DNA of 45,883 nucleotides from Bacteroidota bacterium (GTDB lineage Bacteria > Bacteroidota > Ignavibacteria > UBA10030 > UBA8401). A model generated the notes under the pieces. It saw only the letters and a program-made list of their open reading frames with translations. It was not told where the DNA came from and made no database searches. The stretch covers positions 1-45,883 of the forward strand of contig JAJYOI010000016.1 of assembly GCA_021796275.1 (NCBI GenBank), given 5' to 3'. Positions 37,198 through 45,296 of the stretch are shown here, piece after piece (position 1 is the stretch's first letter; every line of letters begins with the position of its first letter). The position numbers were made by a program, and so were the translations under genes.

Positions 37198-39618
37198 TCA
37201 ATACTTATATGCTTCTCTGAGGTGGAAAATAGGGAAGTGTGTGGAAGTCCGTTTCGAATAAAATCCGAATTGAGCGAAAGGGTAGCTGAGAGGCACCGCA
37301 GTGCCGTCGTAGTATGTTATTCCTACAACATTTTGTTTTTGTGCAAAGACCGACCAGATAACCGGAAATGCCCGCGACACGGTAGAATCGATTTCATACC
37401 TGAATTCGATTTTTTTCAGATCGGATGGAGGGAATGTAAATGTGCGGTTTGTCGTGATGCCGGAATCTAACGTCACATCAAATGTGTACGATGTTGAAGT
37501 GCCATATTGAAGATTAAGTGAGCAGCCAAAAGAATAATTTTTGCTGACCGGAGAAAAATCAATTTCTTGTTGCGCTGAAGATGTTACCAATGCCCCACCG
37601 CCCATGAAAACTTGGCTGATGCCGCTGGCATTGTGCATGAACGCTTCGAGATAACTAAATGTGCTGTGGGAATCTTTCATGCCGAGAGAGTTGCCGTTTT
37701 CGTCTGTCGGCAAAATTGTCACGCGGTTCACCGCCTCGTTCTTATCGATTACCACCGCGGAAGTTGAATCGGTATTGACATTTTCTCTCACCACGAAAGC
37801 GGAAGGATAAAACGAAGTGACGATATCATACCTGCCGGAAGGAAGAACTGCCGAAAGAAAATTTGACTGTGGAGAAAAGTAATACGATTTATCGGCTCCA
37901 TTGTGGATTAACACCTGCATTGGCGTTTCGCTGAAGAACATCTGCAGCACCGGACCCTTAAACACGACAAATGGAATTTGAATTGAATCATCGTCGGAAG
38001 CTGCAATAATTTTTCCACTGTTGCCATCTTGGAGCGATGCATTGTTTGCAACTGTTGCGTTGTTGATTGTAACATGGACAATAATTTCGGCGTGCGAAAG
38101 CGGCACAAGCGTCACGGTATTTGGTTCGCAACTCACGTCTATTCCGCTTGAGCTGGAATTTGCTTGGAAAGAATAGCGCTGAGATGTACCGGCAATATTT
38201 GAAATCGCGAGCGTGTCGGTTGCAGACCATGTGCCATTTGCCGCCGGATCAAACCCGAAACTTAAACTGCTCGGCGTAATCACGGCACTTTTGTTGAACA
38301 CGGTCGAGGAGTCAGCTTTCCCGTTTCCCTGTATGAAGAACGGCTGACGCAGATCAACAGCGCTTTCGCTGATTGCGTCCCGGATTTCGTCTGCAGTCCA
38401 CTCCGGATGAAGTGATCGCATGTTTGCAGCAAGTCCGGTGACGTACGGCGCCGCCATTGAGGTACCGCTCATCGCAACATAGCCGCCTCCCATTTTTGCA
38501 GAAAGAATATTCACGCCCGGCGCAACGACATTTGGTTTCAAGCCATAGATTCTGTTTGAAGGTCCCTTCGAGCTGAATGATGCTATAAAATTCTGCTGAT
38601 CAATCGCACCAACAGTCAGTGCCTCGCGCGCACAACCAGGTGAAGCGATTGATTGAAAGTTGCCGCTGTTTCCCGCCGCAACAACGGCGACCACGCCGGA
38701 TTTAACGGCGTTGTCGACAGCGAGCGACAGCGGATCATTTGGATCGCCGTTTGACGTGCCAAGGCTCAGGTTGATAATCTCTGCGCTGTCTTTTAGTGCT
38801 TGCTCAATTCCAGCAATGATTGTTGAAGTGTACCCCTCACCATTTTGGTCTAATACTTTATACGCGAGCAGTACTGCGCCGGGGTCAATGCCCCGAAGCG
38901 TTGAAGAGTTTCCTGCGATTATTCCGGCAACGTGTGTTCCATGTCCATTGTCATCAAGCGGATCATTATCATTGTTCACAAAATCGTAACCACCGATCAC
39001 TTTGAAGCCGAGGCCGAATCCGCCGCCAAGCGCTTCATGATTGTAATCTATGCCCGTGTCAAGAATGCCGACCCGCACTTCCTTGCCTTTTGTTGATGAA
39101 ATGGAAGTTGTGGATTGGGTGGCGTCCGTTTCAGCGCGAGTTGGATTTTCTGTTGACCCGAATGCTGAAACTTTTTTATCCTCGAATACATTTTTCACGC
39201 CGTCAAGTTTTCGAATCTGGTCAATTTGCGAGCGGCGTACCGTTACTGCCACGCCGTTGAATACATCGGAATATTGACGGTTGATTTTGACATTAGGAAC
39301 TGCACTTGCAATTCGTGCAACGGTTGATTGGTGCTGTGCAATTTCGTTTGCAGCGGATACTTTTCCGGTTGCGCGCTTTGTTTCTGAAAGCGACGGTGCA
39401 AAAAATTGAACAATGAATCTTCCCGTTTCATCTTTGGAAATAGCTGTTGAGGAAACGACTGCATTGTTCACAACGCCGTTGCCGATAATTGTATTTGGTG
39501 AAAACGAATGTAGGCTGTCCGTTACGCCAAACTGTTTAACGATCAGCTTCTGTGAAAAAATCGAGCTGCTCCACGCAAACACAAGTAACAGTAAAACCCG
39601 AAAACGAAATTTTTTCAT
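37198..39618 (-). CDS. Subtilisin-like secreted serine protease (S8)
   Basis: 806 residues with a signal peptide (MKKFRFRVLLLLVFAWSSSIFSQ). Residues about 60-150 are an I9-type inhibitory propeptide (FIVQF, FNGVAVTV, LDGVKNVFEDKKV). The S8 catalytic domain (about 175-425) is complete: Asp187 in GILDTGIDYNH, His226 in DDNGHGTHVAG, oxyanion Asn317 in AAGNSG and Ser387 in SGTSMAAPYV. The remaining 380 residues are beta-rich, with a segment SSLSFGFDPAANGTWSATDT that resembles the Ig-like C-terminal domains of such proteases. Unlike its secreted neighbours it has no visible T9SS tail (it ends REAYKY). It begins one base after the stop of the small T9SS-tailed protein, so the two are co-translated. 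Confidence 0.93.
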   Translation of the reverse strand: MKKFRFRVLLLLVFAWSSSIFSQKLIVKQFGVTDSLHSFSPNTIIGNGVVNNAVVSSTAISKDETGRFIVQFFAPSLSETKRATGKVSAANEIAQHQSTVARIASAVPNVKINRQYSDVFNGVAVTVRRSQIDQIRKLDGVKNVFEDKKVSAFGSTENPTRAETDATQSTTSISSTKGKEVRVGILDTGIDYNHEALGGGFGLGFKVIGGYDFVNNDNDPLDDNGHGTHVAGIIAGNSSTLRGIDPGAVLLAYKVLDQNGEGYTSTIIAGIEQALKDSAEIINLSLGTSNGDPNDPLSLAVDNAVKSGVVAVVAAGNSGNFQSIASPGCAREALTVGAIDQQNFIASFSSKGPSNRIYGLKPNVVAPGVNILSAKMGGGYVAMSGTSMAAPYVTGLAANMRSLHPEWTADEIRDAISESAVDLRQPFFIQGNGKADSSTVFNKSAVITPSSLSFGFDPAANGTWSATDTLAISNIAGTSQRYSFQANSSSSGIDVSCEPNTVTLVPLSHAEIIVHVTINNATVANNASLQDGNSGKIIAASDDDSIQIPFVVFKGPVLQMFFSETPMQVLIHNGADKSYYFSPQSNFLSAVLPSGRYDIVTSFYPSAFVVRENVNTDSTSAVVIDKNEAVNRVTILPTDENGNSLGMKDSHSTFSYLEAFMHNASGISQVFMGGGALVTSSAQQEIDFSPVSKNYSFGCSLNLQYGTSTSYTFDVTLDSGITTNRTFTFPPSDLKKIEFRYEIDSTVSRAFPVIWSVFAQKQNVVGITYYDGTAVPLSYPFAQFGFYSKRTSTHFPIFHLREAYKY

Positions 39619-39619
39619 C

Positions 39620-40207
39620 TTACTTGAGAAGTGTTAATCGTTTTGTTTCGGCGTGCGTTTCGCCGTCGGCATTTGTAGCGATGAGACGGTAAAAATATGT
39701 TCCGCTTGCAACGGAGATTCCATCGTTGTTTGTGCCGTTCCATTGCACATCGTGGCTGCCGGGAATTTGTTCATCGTTGACCAATGTCCTGATAATTCTA
39801 CCGGAAATATCGTACAAAACTAATGAAACTTTTGACGCATTGCCAACCTTGTAACGAATGGTCGTTGCAGGATTGAACGGATTCGGAAAATTTTGTTCAA
39901 GGGAAAAATCGTTGGCAACTGCTCCGGCTGCATTGTTGACCGAAGAGACTTTCTCGGTTGTGGCAGGAACTTCGTAAAGATTTCCCTCGAATAACGAGCT
40001 TGGTTGCGAGTAGCTGTTCACGGTAAAAATATTGAGATACATGTTATCATCAACATAGAACAGTCCACTTTTTGCAAGTTTGTCTGACGGGCTGGCACTG
40101 AGGAGATCGAAAGTCTGGCTGGAAGCAATTGTGGAAAACATAAAGGAAATCAGGGCAACAATTGTAAAATATATTCTGAATCTCTCTATATTTTCTGATT
40201 TTTTCAT
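39620..40207 (-). CDS. Small secreted protein with T9SS type A sorting domain
   Basis: 195 residues. A charged start (MKKSENIERFRIY) and hydrophobic core form a signal peptide ending near SSQ. The mature cargo is only about 70 residues (FDLLSASPSDKLAKSG, YVDDNMYLNIFTVNSY), with no family I recognise. The rest is a full type A sorting domain: FSLEQNFPNPFNPATTIRY, LVLYDISGRIIRTLV, GTYFYRLIAT and final lysine. The stop codon is one base from the protease ATG, and GAGAAAGAAATA precedes its own start. The pairing suggests a surface partner or regulator of the protease. Its order (sorting domain gene upstream) rules out a simple frameshifted protease tail. Confidence 0.88.
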   Translation of the reverse strand: MKKSENIERFRIYFTIVALISFMFSTIASSQTFDLLSASPSDKLAKSGLFYVDDNMYLNIFTVNSYSQPSSLFEGNLYEVPATTEKVSSVNNAAGAVANDFSLEQNFPNPFNPATTIRYKVGNASKVSLVLYDISGRIIRTLVNDEQIPGSHDVQWNGTNNDGISVASGTYFYRLIATNADGETHAETKRLTLLK

Positions 40208-40556
40208 TATTTCTTTCTCTGCAACATTTGTATGTAATTATTGCAAAGAAAGAGCCAACTTGTGCCAGACATCTATTTTTCATATAACTCATTTATTTAT
40301 AGATAGTTATCAATATTATTGCGCTCATTGTTTTAATTTTGCAAATTGTGTATAAAACATAAAAATTCGATAATTTTGTAAATATTTCACACTCTGTGCC
40401 ACTTTGAATGAAATTATGCACTAAGTTTTCGAGCATGTTGTAAGATATTGTAGAAAATACATTAAAAATAGCCTGATTACAGTTAATAATTAAAGGCATT
40501 CTATTTGGTTTGCTTCTTCAGAATTCATTTAAGATATTACACCGCAATAAATTACA
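40208..40556. other. AT-rich divergent intergenic region
   Basis: 349 bp between the divergent T9SS/protease operon and the hpn operon. It is strongly AT-rich, without a convincing gene, and must contain promoters for both directions. It holds the inverted repeat at 40213-40252. No clear Shine-Dalgarno sequence precedes hpnC. Confidence 0.6.
40213..40252 (-). promoter_or_regulatory. Inverted repeat in the leader of the T9SS-protein/protease operon
   Basis: CTTTCTCTGCAA (40213-40224) and TTGCAAAGAAAG (40241-40252) are complementary at 11 of 12 positions around a 16-base spacer. On the transcript it would fold next to, and partly cover, the purine-rich ribosome-binding site of the small T9SS protein. 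It may be an operator or a translation-controlling hairpin. Confidence 0.4.
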
Positions 40557-41402
40557 ATGCAGATGGAACATGATCTCGAAATACTTGCAACAACTCACTA
40601 TGAGAACTTCCCGGTTGCTTCGGTCTTTATTCCAAAACGGTATCGGAAAGCGCTTCGCTTGATTTATGCTTTTGCCCGCGTTGCAGACGATTTTGCCGAT
40701 GAGGGAAATGCTGGTGTTGAAGAAAGGCTTGAACGTTTAGACAAATGGGAAACGGCTTTGCACGACGCTCTTACCGGCACGGCGGTAAATGTTTTTTTTC
40801 AATCGCTTGCAGAAGTTATCCGTAATTTTGAAATTCCGGTGAAGCTTTTTGATGATTTACTGACTGCGTTTCGGATGGATGCACGCGGCTTGCATTGCGC
40901 AACGTTTGACGATCTCGCATTCTACTGCCGTCATTCTGCAAATCCTGTCGGAAGGATTGTTTTGCATTTGTTTGGTTCAGCAGGCGGGCAAAATTGCTTA
41001 TGGGCGGATGACATTTGTACGGCGCTGCAACTGACAAATTTTTGGCAGGATATTTCAGTTGATATACAGAAAAAACGTGTTTATATTCCTGATGAAGATT
41101 TCGAGCGGTTCGGCTGTTCCCGCAAATCCAGCGAAGCCGGACTGAGCGGCATTACAGAGCAGCAATGCCGGTTGTTAATGGAATTTGAAGTGGAACGGAC
41201 GAGACAATTATTCACGAAAGGATCGCCGCTCCTCCAGAGCGTTGATGCAAAACTCAGCTTTCAGTTGAAGCTAACATGGTACGGCGGAATGCGTGTGCTT
41301 GAAAAAATTGAACAGCGCCATGGAGTAACATTTTACCGCCGTCCGGCGTTGAACCTTTTCGATACTGCACTCATATTCACACGCTCACTTTTACATCGTT
41401 GA
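40557..41402 (+). CDS. hpnC: Squalene synthase HpnC-type (hydroxysqualene synthase)
   Basis: 281 residues of the squalene/phytoene synthase family. The first aspartate-rich motif ARVADDFADEG lies at 40-50, with Asp44, 45 and 48. The second is QLTNFWQDISVDIQKKRVYIP (Asp165 and Asp169), with YCRHSANPVGRIVLHLFG between them. The FARVADDFADE form and N-terminal HYENFPVAS are typical of HpnC. In the HpnCDE pathway it converts presqualene diphosphate to hydroxysqualene. A second ATG lies two codons in. The stop is one base before hpnD. Confidence 0.93.
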   Translation: MQMEHDLEILATTHYENFPVASVFIPKRYRKALRLIYAFARVADDFADEGNAGVEERLERLDKWETALHDALTGTAVNVFFQSLAEVIRNFEIPVKLFDDLLTAFRMDARGLHCATFDDLAFYCRHSANPVGRIVLHLFGSAGGQNCLWADDICTALQLTNFWQDISVDIQKKRVYIPDEDFERFGCSRKSSEAGLSGITEQQCRLLMEFEVERTRQLFTKGSPLLQSVDAKLSFQLKLTWYGGMRVLEKIEQRHGVTFYRRPALNLFDTALIFTRSLLHR

Positions 41403-41403
41403 C

Positions 41404-42291
41404 ATGGAAAACCTCCTTATCATTGATTCGTTAGAAAAGAATAAGCGGAGTAATTTTTATTACTCGTTTCTTCTTCTTCCCAAGCTGAAACGGGAAGCAA
41501 TCAATATTGTGTACGCATGGTGCCGGTACACCGACGATATTGTTGATGAAGAAGAAAGTGTCGGAAGAAAGTATGTCCGGCTGCGGTGGTGGGCAAGGGA
41601 GTTTGAATGTGCCATCGAAGGAACATCGCGCTATCCGCTGCTGAACAAGTTGAGTCAAACGATTCAGCGTTTCCATATTCCGCTCAATCATTTTCACGAT
41701 TTGCTGCAGGGAATGGAAATGGATCTAACAAACACTCGCTACAGAAATTTTGACGAACTGCAGCTCTATTGTTACCGCGCTGCCTCGACAGTCGGATTGA
41801 TGTGCACGGAAATTTTCGGTTATAAGAATGAAGACGCAAAGAATTATGCCGTGAATCTGGGAATCGCTCTGCAATTGACCAATATTCTGCGCGATATCAA
41901 ATCCGATGCGAAAAAGGGGCGCATCTATCTGCCGCTCGAAGATTTGGAACGGTTCGGGTACAGCGAAGAAGACCTTCTTTCGGAAAAGTATAACACGAAC
42001 TTTATTGCGCTGATGCGGTTTGAATGCGAGCGTGCGCGCTCGTTTTTCCGGCAGGCGATCACGCATTTGTCCGAAGAAGATAAACCGCTCTTCATCGCCG
42101 CGCAAATTATGGAAGCCATCTATTTGCGTATTTTGAAAGACATCGAGCATGCAGAATACAACGTTTTTTCTCACCGCATCCGCGTTTCCACTTTCCGCAA
42201 ACTGATAATCACAGCCGATGTGTGGTTGAAAATCCGCCGCGGCGGATGGAAAAACCGTTCATTCGCTGCGGCGAATCATGCGGTCCGCTAA
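41404..42291 (+). CDS. hpnD: Presqualene diphosphate synthase HpnD
   Basis: 295 residues, second trans-isoprenyl head-to-head synthase. Motifs are AWCRYTDDIVDEEE with Asp44, 45 and 48, YCYRAASTVGLMCTEIFGY, and LQLTNILRDIKSDAKKGRIY with Asp164 and Asp168, followed by LPLEDLERFGYSEEDL. HpnD joins two farnesyl diphosphates into presqualene diphosphate. It starts one base after hpnC and precedes hpnE, giving the standard C-D-E order. The last 20 residues (KNRSFAAANHAVR) are basic and not conserved in the family as far as I can tell. Confidence 0.94.
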   Translation: MENLLIIDSLEKNKRSNFYYSFLLLPKLKREAINIVYAWCRYTDDIVDEEESVGRKYVRLRWWAREFECAIEGTSRYPLLNKLSQTIQRFHIPLNHFHDLLQGMEMDLTNTRYRNFDELQLYCYRAASTVGLMCTEIFGYKNEDAKNYAVNLGIALQLTNILRDIKSDAKKGRIYLPLEDLERFGYSEEDLLSEKYNTNFIALMRFECERARSFFRQAITHLSEEDKPLFIAAQIMEAIYLRILKDIEHAEYNVFSHRIRVSTFRKLIITADVWLKIRRGGWKNRSFAAANHAVR

Positions 42292-42328
42292 ACACCCGCA
42301 CCAACGAAACCGTTTTACCCCGCGCTCA

Positions 42329-43735
42329 ATGAAGAAGAGTATTCTTGTCATTGGCGGCGGTATTGCCGGACTTGCCGCCGCTGTAGAACTTGCCGCAAAT
42401 AATCTTTCCGTCCTTCTTGTTGAACAAAAGCAGCATCTCGGCGGCCGTGCATTTTCTTTTGTTGATAAAAAAAACGGCGACGATGTGGACAACGGCCAGC
42501 ACTTGATGATGGGCTGTTATCATTCCACGCTGCGGCTTCTCAACATGATCGGTTCATTGCCGGACGTGTCGCTTCAACCCGCGCTCCGTGTTGTGTTCCG
42601 TCATCCTGAAAAAGGAAAAACGGAACTGCATGCATCTTCGCTCCCGGTTCCGCTTCATCTTCTTTCCGGATTGTTAGGATTGAAAAGTCTCTCGTTGTCC
42701 GACAGGCTTTCGCTTCTTCGCGTCGGTGCAGCGCTGATGAAAGCAAAGCCTGAAAGCGATGAGCGGCTGCAGCGCATGACAGTCAGCGAGTGGCTTCTTT
42801 CCCTGCATCAATCCGAAGCGAACAGAAAATATTTGTGGGATATTCTCGCCATCGGCACATTGAACGATGCGCCGGACCGCGTTTCCGCGTCGCTGTTCGT
42901 GAACGTGCTGCAGGCAGCATTTCTCGGCAGCAGAAGCGATTCGGCAATGGTGATTCCGCGAAAAGGATTAAGCCGGATTTTCGGAGAACCTGCGGCTGAT
43001 TTTTTACGCAGCCACGGCTGCGATGTGCGACTGAATACTTCAGTAGAACGGGTGGTGATTCGGAAGAACAAAGTTTCCGAGGTGAAGCTTTCCACGGGTG
43101 AAGTTGTAACACCGGACGCCGTTATTTCTGCCGTGCCGTATTTCGATCTGCCGAAACTGTTTGATGAACCGACACTTCGAAAATTTCCCGAATTCAATAT
43201 TGCTGACCGGTTCGTTTCTTCGCCGATCGTGACAATTCATCTCTGGTTCGATATGGAACATGGCGCCGTTGGCGGCAACGATTTTGTTCCGGAAGAATTC
43301 GTTGCGTTGCTCCACTCGCCGATTCATTGGATATTTAACAAAACGAAAATCTCTGGCGGCAGAAAAAACGGATTGTCCTATCTTTCGCTTGTCATCAGCG
43401 GTGCGGAAAAATTTCTGGCGATGAAGAAGGAAGAAATAGTTGCGCTGGCAGTGGCGGAGCTGCGAAGATTTTTTCCGGAGAGCAAGAATGCGGTTGTGCG
43501 GCATTCACATGTGATCAAAGAAAAACGCGCAACATTTTCGCCGCGTGTCGGAACGGAACAGTTTCGCCCTTCGCACATTACATCGCTGGAGAATTTCTTT
43601 TTAGCGGGAGATTGGACGGATACCAAGCTGCCGGCAACAATTGAAGGAGCAGTGCACAGCGGGTTTGCGTGCGCCGAAGCGGTTCTACGGAACAGCAAAC
43701 ATCAATCCCGATTTAAAAATCCTTCGGCGCGATAA
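42329..43735 (+). CDS. hpnE: Hydroxysqualene dehydroxylase HpnE
   Basis: About 468 residues of FAD-dependent amine-oxidase/phytoene-desaturase-like protein. The dinucleotide-binding motif is VIGGGIAGLAAAVELA at about 7-22, then VLLVEQKQHLGGRAFS. Central features include DNGQHLMMGCYHSTLR. The C-terminal FAD motif is NFFLAGDWTDTKLPATIEGA. HpnE reduces hydroxysqualene to squalene. ATG at 42329 puts the Rossmann fold at the N-terminus; an ATG at 42278 would overlap hpnD by 14 bases and add 17 basic residues. The 21-bp repeat array starts at its stop codon. Confidence 0.93.
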   Translation: MKKSILVIGGGIAGLAAAVELAANNLSVLLVEQKQHLGGRAFSFVDKKNGDDVDNGQHLMMGCYHSTLRLLNMIGSLPDVSLQPALRVVFRHPEKGKTELHASSLPVPLHLLSGLLGLKSLSLSDRLSLLRVGAALMKAKPESDERLQRMTVSEWLLSLHQSEANRKYLWDILAIGTLNDAPDRVSASLFVNVLQAAFLGSRSDSAMVIPRKGLSRIFGEPAADFLRSHGCDVRLNTSVERVVIRKNKVSEVKLSTGEVVTPDAVISAVPYFDLPKLFDEPTLRKFPEFNIADRFVSSPIVTIHLWFDMEHGAVGGNDFVPEEFVALLHSPIHWIFNKTKISGGRKNGLSYLSLVISGAEKFLAMKKEEIVALAVAELRRFFPESKNAVVRHSHVIKEKRATFSPRVGTEQFRPSHITSLENFFLAGDWTDTKLPATIEGAVHSGFACAEAVLRNSKHQSRFKNPSAR

Positions 43736-44042
43736 AGAAAATCAGAAATGCGGAAAGAGTTTTTCGCATTGCGATATGTGTTTCTTTGGACGCGATAAAA
43801 GAAATTGAAATTGCGATATAGGAATCTTCAACTGCATACAGGAAAACCCGGAATACATTAAAAGTTTTTCAAATCGCGATAAGAGTTTTTCGGAATGCGA
43901 AAAAAGAAATCTCTAGTGCGAAAGAAGTTTCTTAAAACGCAATAAAAGAAACTTTTAATGCGATTTTCAATTTTCAAAACGTGTTTTTCAATTTGAAAAT
44001 CGGGTTTTTGAAATTGAAAAATGCGATTCCAGGCGAAAAACG
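43728..44042. repeat. Array of 15 degenerate 21-bp tandem units
   Basis: Fifteen consecutive units, each exactly 21 bp, fill the whole gap from the hpnE stop to the Rhs/lysozyme gene (a 16th, decayed unit at 44043-44063 overlaps that gene's start). Nearly every unit opens with T/C-GCGATA or a one- to two-base variant, followed by A-rich then T-rich tracts; an approximate consensus is YGCGATAAAAGAAATTTCAA plus an A. Unit starts are 43728, 43749, 43770, 43791, 43812, 43833, 43854, 43875, 43896, 43917, 43938, 43959, 43980, 44001 and 44022. There is no spacer/repeat alternation. This covers the 320-bp non-coding stretch, and I see no gene in it. Confidence 0.85.
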
Positions 44043-44055
44043 AAGGGTTTGAAAA

Positions 44056-45285
44056 ATGCTCTCCAATACAGGGGAAAGATTACGGCGGGAAAAGCGAGTT
44101 GCATTTGCAGTAAGAAAAAACTACTTTTCTGCCACTCAACTAATGATTCACGAGGGTTCTGTACGAGCTGCTTCCTCATCCGGCACTACAGCGAATGCAG
44201 CATATGACTACGATGCCTATGGCACAGTGGGCCGCGCGACACAAAATGTGAGCAGCCCGTATCGGTTTACCGGACAGCCTGTCCGCCGGAGCGGTAGCGT
44301 AGGCGGAGAATTTGATTTGGAGACGAACCTGCATAATTTCCGAGCGAGAATGTATGACAGCAACCTTGGAATGTTCTATGCGGCAGACCCGGCACACAGC
44401 AGTTCTTCACCATATGGGTATGTTGGAGGGAATCCGGTGACGAATATCGACCGAGACGGGCGCAAAACGATTGAAATTGCGCCTCCCCAACCTGATTATA
44501 ATCGGCTCAACGATATTCTTGCGGCACAGGATTTGGGAATAGGCGGAGGAGGGGGCATTGATGTTGGCTTTGTTGACGCAAGTGGAGCATTCTTTGATGT
44601 GTATCAACTGGGTCCCTCAGCGGATGATTTGATCCAGCAAATGATTAATAAAGAGGAGGCAGTAGGAGCGTATGAATACACACAAGCGAAAGCAGGCGAA
44701 GCGATTCTGATAGCGCAGGTTAATGCAGCATTAGAAGCAGCGGCTTACCAGACATCGCTTGAAACTTCGCTGGCACTGGGGGCGACGGTGGGGATTGATC
44801 CAGAACTTTGGACGCGGGCTACTGTAAAAGGCGCAACTGACATTAGCCCTGAAGGTACGTATTTTATAATGAAGTGGGAAGGCTATGACACTTGGTTGTA
44901 TTATGATAATTATCATACGAAGAAAAACCCGACTATTGGCTTTGGACACAAGTTATTGCCAGGCGAGAATTATACAGAAATTACTGGCGATGTTGCTGTT
45001 CGGCTTTTTTCACATGACCTTGCAATTGCTGTTAATGCTGTGAAGGAACGTATTAGTAAGCCCTTATCTCAAAGTCAGTTTGATGCTTTGGTAAGTTTTG
45101 CATTTAATGCTGGTGGAGGTAACTTAGGCAGAAAATCGGGAATTGCCAATGCTATAAATAGTGGTAACTATTCAAGCATTCCATCTCTTCTCAATGGATG
45201 GACCAGAGGCGGACCCGGAAATCTAATCCGAAGAAATGACGAAGCCATTATGTTTCAATACGGAGTTTACAATTATCACAGATAG
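44056..45285 (+). CDS. Rhs-core fragment with C-terminal GH24 lysozyme toxin domain
   Basis: 409 residues. Residues about 25-135 are the end of an Rhs core: HEGSVRAASSSGT, YDYDAYGTVGR, SPYRFTGQP, DLETNLHNFRARMYDSNLGM and the DP-x-GYVGGNPVTNIDRDG boundary that precedes polymorphic toxin tips. After a linker (about 136-260), residues 262-409 are a T4-type GH24 lysozyme with KWEGYDTWLYYD (Glu275, Asp284), PTIGFGH (Thr293), SQSQFDALVSFAFNAG and NLIRRNDEA. The Glu-to-Asp spacing of nine equals that of T4 lysozyme. It should cleave peptidoglycan. The protein lacks the YD-repeat shell and any secretion signal, so it is an orphan tip or displaced cassette rather than a full Rhs protein. AAGGG precedes the ATG. 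Its stop is 11 bases before the immunity-like gene. Confidence 0.88.
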   Translation: MLSNTGERLRREKRVAFAVRKNYFSATQLMIHEGSVRAASSSGTTANAAYDYDAYGTVGRATQNVSSPYRFTGQPVRRSGSVGGEFDLETNLHNFRARMYDSNLGMFYAADPAHSSSSPYGYVGGNPVTNIDRDGRKTIEIAPPQPDYNRLNDILAAQDLGIGGGGGIDVGFVDASGAFFDVYQLGPSADDLIQQMINKEEAVGAYEYTQAKAGEAILIAQVNAALEAAAYQTSLETSLALGATVGIDPELWTRATVKGATDISPEGTYFIMKWEGYDTWLYYDNYHTKKNPTIGFGHKLLPGENYTEITGDVAVRLFSHDLAIAVNAVKERISKPLSQSQFDALVSFAFNAGGGNLGRKSGIANAINSGNYSSIPSLLNGWTRGGPGNLIRRNDEAIMFQYGVYNYHR

Positions 45286-45296
45286 GAGACTTGTTT

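Noticed and set aside
37198..40207. Protease gene split from its T9SS tail by a frameshift
   Set aside because: The sorting-domain gene lies upstream of the protease and has its own signal peptide, so a single frameshift cannot join them in the right order.
40293..40499. 68-residue minus-strand frame in the divergent intergenic region
   Set aside because: Lies in AT-rich sequence with random-looking Ile/Asn/Lys composition and no start context.
43728..44042. CRISPR array
   Set aside because: Units are contiguous 21-mers with no conserved repeat plus unique spacer alternation, the copies are strongly diverged, and no cas genes are present.
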